The notes below the pieces were generated by a model. The model had not been told where the DNA came from and did not search any database. It worked only from the letters and a program-made list of their open reading frames with translations. DNA of 10,022 bases from Isohypsibius dastychi. Taxonomy: Eukaryota; Tardigrada; Eutardigrada; Parachela; Isohypsibiidae. Shown here piece after piece: positions 6,093 to 10,022 of this stretch; position 1 is the stretch's first letter, and each line of letters opens with the position of its first letter. The stretch is taken from NCBI GenBank assembly GCA_034696485.1, contig JAQIWT010001641.1:1-10022 (forward strand), in the 5' to 3' direction. Both the position numbers and the translations under genes were made by a program.

Positions 6093-8230
6093 TCAGAACT
6101 GCTTGACAAAATTCACAAAAAATTCTAGGAAAAAGACCGAACTGGCCAAAGGGATACCAGAACCCATTACCCAGAGTGCCAGTGAAATATGTCTGATAGC
6201 AATCGGTTCCTTCTCTTCGACCGGAGTGCTTTGGGTCGATCTCGACAGAGGCGAACAACGAACATGGAGACTATGGTGGCTTATTGTCCATGAACGATTC
6301 CTAATCAAATGTTGTATAATACCGTGCTCCCATAAGGTCGTAAACCTGTAATCGCAAGAAATGAAGAGAGTGAGCAGTTTTGAGAACAAACTGTCGAGCT
6401 TCTTGCTTTTTCAAATTTTCGCTCATTTTCTGTACGGTAGTAGTTTTGTTCAATTTTAAATTGCTCTTCAAATTGTTCCTCTCAAGAGGAACTGGTTTCC
6501 CAAATCAATTTCCTGGCGTATTCTAAACGCGCAATGTTTAAATGTTGAATGTGTTGATGACATGACACACAAGCGATGGTCTACTGCATGACCACATGCG
6601 CTTTTTAGGTAAATCGGTGCAACTCACTGAACATCGAATGTGTTCCGATAAGGCGAATTCTTTCTGATGAAAAAGTTAGCAGTGCGCATCTCCGCGATTC
6701 GTGGTACTACAATCATCGTCGGAAAACATGATTCCATTTCAAGTGTGCTGTAACCACTGCCCTCAAAATAAGCTGTCGATGTAGTTTCTATTGCAGGGTT
6801 AGCAAAATACGAAGTAGTATTGTGGTCAGGAGACATTCTTGCTCCAGCAGCCTGCAGCTCCGGATCCAAAGATTCCTGTGTGAAACAATCATCATTCATT
6901 GCAAGTTCAGGCTTTTTCGTCACGTGACAGGTTGGAAAAATTGCTTTGAAAGAATTGTAGCCCGGGCTTCTAATTCGGTCATTACGGTAACCCGTTTTTC
7001 CAGCGCTAATTTGGCGGACTGAACTTCACCTTGGCCAATTGCTGCTGCCAGAAGCTTGAATCCGGAGTTGCAAACTCCAGAAAATGTAACCTTTGCTCCA
7101 GAAAGATAAATATACATAGATATGAATACCACTTGCAACGCAAAACTGATCACAATGACAAGCCATGTCTGTAAGCTGGCAATCTTCGACAAAAAAGAGA
7201 AAATGCCAGTTGAGCCTCTTTCTGCAGTGTCTGCGCGGATGACTATACTGATATGCCAGTCAATGAATGAATATATCATATGAACCAAGTTAATCCGCCG
7301 AGGGGTAATAGCGAACCCACCACCGATGAATGCGCCGATATCAACACCTTTCTGTATAGCCTCTTCGAATATCAATTCAGCCGAAGTTATATTCCTCAGA
7401 GGTATTGTTTCGCTGCAACTGGAATGATTGCTGGTCGAATTATCTAGACGTAAAAGAAAGGATAAATGAAGTTCTTACTTCAAATGAGCCCGACGACAGA
7501 TCAACCACAGAATTTCCTCTATAAACCGATCCGTTTGATTCTAAGAAATGACGTCACTCAACCAGTGCATGTGCAACAGAATTTTGTGAATTCTCACCCC
7601 TTTTAATCCAATCTTCACAGAAACTTCAGGGAAATCCATGACCTGGTTGAATCGTTAAAACACAAATTTAGCTGCTAATTTTCAATCTGTCCGACGAGAC
7701 TCCTCGTGAAAAAAGCCTGGAACCTCCTACCGCAGTTGTTACGTTCCGCTCGCACACAATGTATATAGCTTAAATCACATGATCAAAATTCGAGTTAAAC
7801 CGATTCGGACAAAGCACTATACCTCCAGGGTTATCGGAACAAGATTCAGTTGAATCCACCGGGATAGCTTTGGTAATGTCGTTCACTCACTCCGAAGTCC
7901 ATCGTGGAAAAGCAGGGCTGAGAACCATCAAAATGAGAATGCCCCAGCTCGCTCGGTAAATACGTGGTCACAAACTGGTTCGAGTAGGCTGAATAAGCTG
8001 TTTCTTGCCGTCTCAGCCGAAACTGAACCTGCTCCTGGTCACTGAGATTGTCTTAACAAACAAAGCCTTTCTTTATTCAGAAAGCAATTTGATATGGATC
8101 TCACATGTGACCAAACTGAAGCAAATGAGGGCATCCTCTGCGATACGGTGGACACGGTAGTAATAATTTGTGTGCTCGGAGGTTAAGTATGATAAGATTT
8201 GGTCAAACCAAGTCCTGGGCCTCTTCTCAG
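6093..8230 (-). CDS. Ionotropic receptor (iGluR/IR family), multi-exon, M3 not found
   Basis: Exons joined by reading splice sites (minus strand): about 8230-8105; 8051-7891; 7540-7479; from about 7412 to about 7030; an S2 exon ending at 6628; 6345-6093. Phases agree across the joins I could define. The third and fourth exons give the S1 ligand-binding half, ending in GVDIGAFIGGGFAITPRR and then ISIVIRA. M1 follows (TWLVIVISFALQVVFISMYI), then a pore-loop-like GFKLLAAAIGQG. The S2 exon has the late-S2 signature ANFFIRKNSPYRNTFD. The last exon starts FTTLWEHGIIQHL, the usual LxExGxxxxL helix, and ends in the M4-like segment with SSVFFLEFF. Between the pore and S2 no reading frame holds a hydrophobic M3 with the expected SYT-like motif. 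The N-terminal exon, its start and any signal peptide are unresolved. Such receptors are plasma-membrane ligand-gated cation channels or chemoreceptors. This copy may be non-functional. Confidence 0.7.
6346..6627 (-). other. Intron between the S2 and M4 exons of the ionotropic receptor
   Basis: The donor is GTTCA|GTGAGT (strong consensus) and the acceptor is GCGATTACAG|GTTTACG; the length is 282 nt. Two nucleotides (CA) before and one (G) after make a Gln codon and join RNTFDVQ directly to FTTLWEHG, which is continuous iGluR S2 sequence. This is the best-supported join in the gene. Confidence 0.85.
6788..7029 (-). other. Uncertain intron where M3 should be encoded
   Basis: The pore exon can splice after GGCCAAG at a GTGAAG donor (7029). 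The best phase-compatible acceptor before conserved S2 sequence is CCCTGCAATAG ending at 6788, with a CTAAC branch-like string just upstream. Without splicing, the pore frame runs on for 34 polar residues and stops at 6920, while the S2 frame is a different one. Neither route encodes a third membrane segment. Confidence 0.35.
7541..7890 (-). other. Intron in the ionotropic receptor S1 region
   Basis: The donor is GGA|GTGAGT and the acceptor is GTCATTTCTTAG|AATCAA; the length is 350 nt and the phase is 0. The join gives STMDFG-NQTDRFIEEILWL, a plausible start of the S1 lobe (glycine turn, then a hydrophobic helix). Confidence 0.55.
8052..8104 (-). other. Short intron (53 nt) in the ionotropic receptor N-terminal region
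   Basis: The donor is GTCACAT|GTGAGA and the acceptor is TTTGTTTGTTAAG|ACAATC. The phase is 1, and the join restores a Tyr codon and keeps both sides open. The phases agree, but no conserved motif crosses the join, so support is moderate. Confidence 0.45.
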
Positions 8231-8237
8231 TGTAACA

Positions 8238-8382
8238 AGTCGCATCAGTGGGACTCGGTCGCACCGGTGGGCACTAGTCGCACCAGCATTGAGAAAGAAA
8301 AGAACTCGAAGGTGCTCCATGCAAATCTCCCAGCTGAAGGATTCTGTCCCACCGGTGGACTCTAGTCGCACCGACTTGAAGT
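8238..8382. repeat. Degenerate 19-bp repeats with a CACCGGTG core
   Basis: Units of 19 bp start at 8238, 8257 and 8276 (tandem), then after a gap at 8345 and 8364 (tandem). The clearest unit is GGTCGCACCGGTGGGCACT. Odd positions of each pair start AGTCGCA, and the second unit of the first block and first of the second block carry the palindrome CACCGGTG. The block lies at or just before the 5' part of the ionotropic receptor gene. It resembles a decayed minisatellite or a duplicated regulatory cluster. Confidence 0.6.
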
Positions 8383-8763
8383 ACGGTATGGCCCATACTT
8401 CGGAAGTAAGTTGTCATACGGGACTTTGGTTGCCTTGAATAATAGACGGTGAATTAAGAACGACAAATTCTTTCATGCATTAATCAAAACTCACTGTTTT
8501 TCTCGATCGGCTAGGGCGAACTGAGTCTTTCCGCGTTATTGCGTACTTTCTGTCTATTTTTATTTCATTTTGTCAAAATCTTGAAATCTCGGTCACATGG
8601 TTTAATTCCAGGACAGCTTCCTTATCGTTGTGCTTCGATCACTCAGGAACCAAATTTCTCAACTCTCTATCATTTTGCAATCATATAATTATAACAGAGG
8701 TTAACCTTACCAGCAGGGAGAGACCATAGACCAAGTGGTGCATAGAGTTAAGTACAATATCTG
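8383..8763. other. No gene seen; possible 5' flank of the ionotropic receptor
   Basis: No convincing ORF, repeat or RNA gene appears on either strand. The missing N-terminal exons or promoter of the minus-strand receptor would be expected here. An ATG-started minus-strand frame at 8320-8183 opens with a signal-like stretch (MEHLRVLFFLNAGATSA) but I could not splice it into the receptor. Confidence 0.4.
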
Positions 8764-9075
8764 GTGTTGCATGTGCACCAAGTCTTATCTGACGCGTGTG
8801 CAATTCATTCGACCGTGCCTTGGACCGTTTTCGGCAAGGAACAGCTTGCCTATCTGCTCCGGTACTTTATCCGGGGTTTCCAGCCTATACTCACGTCGGC
8901 TGATATAGCCCACCTTTACGCGTGTCCGGTACGATTGCCGGCGAACACTTCTACCGGTAAACACCAGCGAACACTTTCGTCGGATATCGTTTGTCGCAAA
9001 AAACCTCTTTTTGGTCGGCCCTTTGATCCGAACACCTTCGTTGTTCACCTTTTTTCGACAAACACTGAAATCTGA
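8764..9075 (+). pseudogene. Probable decayed retroelement (reverse transcriptase N-terminal) fragment
   Basis: The frame begins at GTG with no ATG and is open for 103 codons. It resembles the region just before the reverse transcriptase of DIRS-like and related retroelements: a helix with GF (LLRYFIRGF, residues 31-39), an Asn-x-Ser/Thr position (NTST), a basic stretch, and then GRPFDPNTF-VHLFSTN (residues 83-99), which parallels the GPF...PF...SPLG segment of that region. Conserved residues are altered (GRPF for GPF, HLFSTN for SPLGVVP), the frame stops at 9075 and no polymerase domain follows, so any element here is broken. The assignment rests on pattern memory only. Confidence 0.35.
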
Positions 9076-9404
9076 AATAAACTCTTGTTTCGTGCTGTTC
9101 ATTCACTGGGTTGATGATGTACCCACAACTATCCATATCATCTGATATTGGAGTTTGATTAATGAAAATATGTATAAGAGAGACATATGCTTCTTTCACC
9201 CTACGCCAACGATTTCCAAGGAACCAATAAGTTCAATAAATCATATAACATCATGGTCGTAAAATCTGCTGGTGGTATCGATTCGGAAGCTTTGCGTGCT
9301 GCAGAGTGCGTTCGGTTTTCCGAACGCACTAACAGCCAGAAGTTAAGAAAGCCAGAAGTCGAGAGGAACGAGTGACAGAGAGCCATCATAAAATGTGAAG
9401 AGTT
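9076..9404. other. Non-coding stretch containing one perfect hairpin
   Basis: The open frames on either strand are short or start at non-ATG codons and have no domains. The only clear structure is the inverted repeat at 9305-9330. Confidence 0.45.
9305..9330. repeat. Perfect 11-bp-stem, 4-nt-loop inverted repeat
   Basis: AGTGCGTTCGG (9305-9315) and CCGAACGCACT (9320-9330) pair perfectly around TTTT. The stem is 7 of 11 G/C, so RNA from either strand would fold stably. It has no U-tract context of a bacterial terminator and does not match the histone mRNA stem-loop consensus. It could be a transposon terminal remnant, a small RNA structure, or chance. Confidence 0.6.
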
Positions 9405-9405
9405 G

Positions 9406-9566
9406 CGATGACATACGGGGATGAACATGAGCATCCCGAAGAGGCAAGAATTGCTAAGAAGCTCAAACATGGCACACCGAGCGATGTGTCGGCTCGATCT
9501 GTTAGACATGTCCGTTCCCGTATTGGTCGATTTTTGCCACTACGTCAGGTTAGTACATTTCAGTGA
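9406..9566 (+). CDS. Small candidate ORF or first exon, basic peptide
   Basis: An ATG at 9406 opens a 53-codon frame encoding a polar, strongly basic sequence: an acidic start (GDEHEHPEEA), then Lys/Arg-rich (KKLKHG, SVRHVRSRIGRFLPLRQ). A GTTAGT donor lies after CGTCAG at 9548, so it may be a first exon whose partner lies further right. The residue mix looks protein-like, but there is no recognisable domain and no second exon identified. Confidence 0.2.
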
Positions 9567-9584
9567 CCATTGAGTAACCATTGA
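9563..9584. repeat. Two tandem copies of an 11-bp unit
   Basis: GTGACCATTGA is followed directly by GTAACCATTGA, so ten of eleven bases repeat. It is non-coding, or at the edge of the small ORF at 9406. Probably a slippage duplication. Confidence 0.5.
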
Positions 9585-10022
9585 GACCGTTTTCGCGATC
9601 TCCTAGATTACAGTCTGGGCTATCCTAGGCTATTTCCACAAGTTGAGAGGGTGGAATCACCCAATAAAGATGAAATTAGCTGGATGTCGTAGAAGGTCAC
9701 GAGACGCGCCAAGAATATAATCTTTATACGAGCAAAAAATGAGGGGGTGTTAAGAATTTTATGACACCGTAACTTCGACGCAGTTCCAGGGTCAGTCATA
9801 TAGATTGAACAGGGCATCACTTATGTAGATGACTGTAATTGATGCATCACGAGGAATCTCTGACTTCGTTTCAAGGTAATCTAACTTGGGTGACCATACG
9901 AGCAGACCGTGACCAGGCGCTCTAGATGAATGGCTTTTTTGTTTAACTCTTCAGTAACTGGGTGATCTCTTGACCGATTCTGACTAGGTGAGCCTTTTCG
10001 GCTCGGATTGCCCTGATTGGTT
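9585..10022. other. No gene seen
   Basis: No ATG-started frame with coding character, splice-linked exon, tRNA or repeat could be supported. A short stem (GAGCC/GGCTC around TTTTC) occurs near 9990-10004 but is too small to interpret. Confidence 0.4.

Noticed and set aside
7444-7478. 35-nt intron using the TCTAG acceptor in the ionotropic receptor
   Set aside because: The phases do not match: two nucleotides remain on each side. Acceptors at 7431, 7419 or 7413 keep the frame and give more usual lengths.
8785-9199. Minus-strand frames opposite the retroelement-like fragment
   Set aside because: They overlap the plus-strand fragment antisense, show no recognisable motifs, and look like shadows.
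9985-10022. Possible tRNA or histone-type stem-loop near the right edge
   Set aside because: The stem is only five base pairs. It lacks a T-loop GTTCRAxxC, a cloverleaf and the histone stem-loop consensus.

Overview
This is a window of metazoan nuclear DNA with few genes. The evidence is GT...AG introns in the coding models, a rhodopsin-type receptor split inside its NPxxY motif, a multi-exon ionotropic receptor, eukaryotic poly(A)- and TATA-like signals, and no bacterial operon structure. Short introns (about 50-350 nt), moderate GC content and rapidly diverging chemoreceptor-type genes would suit a small-genome ecdysozoan such as a tardigrade. That placement is inference; the sequence does not prove it.

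Layout, left to right. (1) 106-1053 (+): an intronless 315-aa secreted protein with the fold signatures of the catalase-like superfamily but without recognisable catalytic heme ligands. (2) 1054-1973: non-coding, ending in a hairpin-prone A/T stretch. (3) 1974-2525 (-): an intact 183-aa secreted protein with no cysteine in its mature part and no recognised family. It is convergent with the catalase-like gene. (4) 2526-3891: about 1.3 kb of shared upstream DNA between divergent genes, holding TATTTAAA elements for the minus-strand gene and, for the plus-strand gene, a perfect palindrome (8-bp arms, 3-bp spacer) followed by TATAAAA. (5) 3892-5051 (+): a two-exon 352-aa class A GPCR with NRY in place of DRY and NPxxF in place of NPxxY. 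(6) 5052-6092: 3' flank with an exon-like ORF, a good AATAAA signal and a purine-rich tract. (7) 6093 to about 8230 (-): a multi-exon ionotropic glutamate receptor/IR-type gene rebuilt from splice sites. S1, M1, the pore loop, S2 and M4 are visible, but M3 cannot be found. (8) 8238-8382: degenerate 19-bp repeats with a CACCGGTG core. (9) 8764-9075 (+): a probable decayed retroelement fragment. (10) 9076-10022: mostly featureless, with a perfect 11-bp-stem hairpin and one small candidate exon.

The GPCR and the ionotropic receptor face each other tail to tail. Both belong to broad families that include chemosensory members, so a sensory neighbourhood is possible, but nothing in the sequence shows joint regulation. 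No CRISPR array, rRNA, tRNA or intact mobile element was seen. The most unusual points are the receptor without M3 and the secreted catalase-like protein that appears to have lost its catalytic residues.
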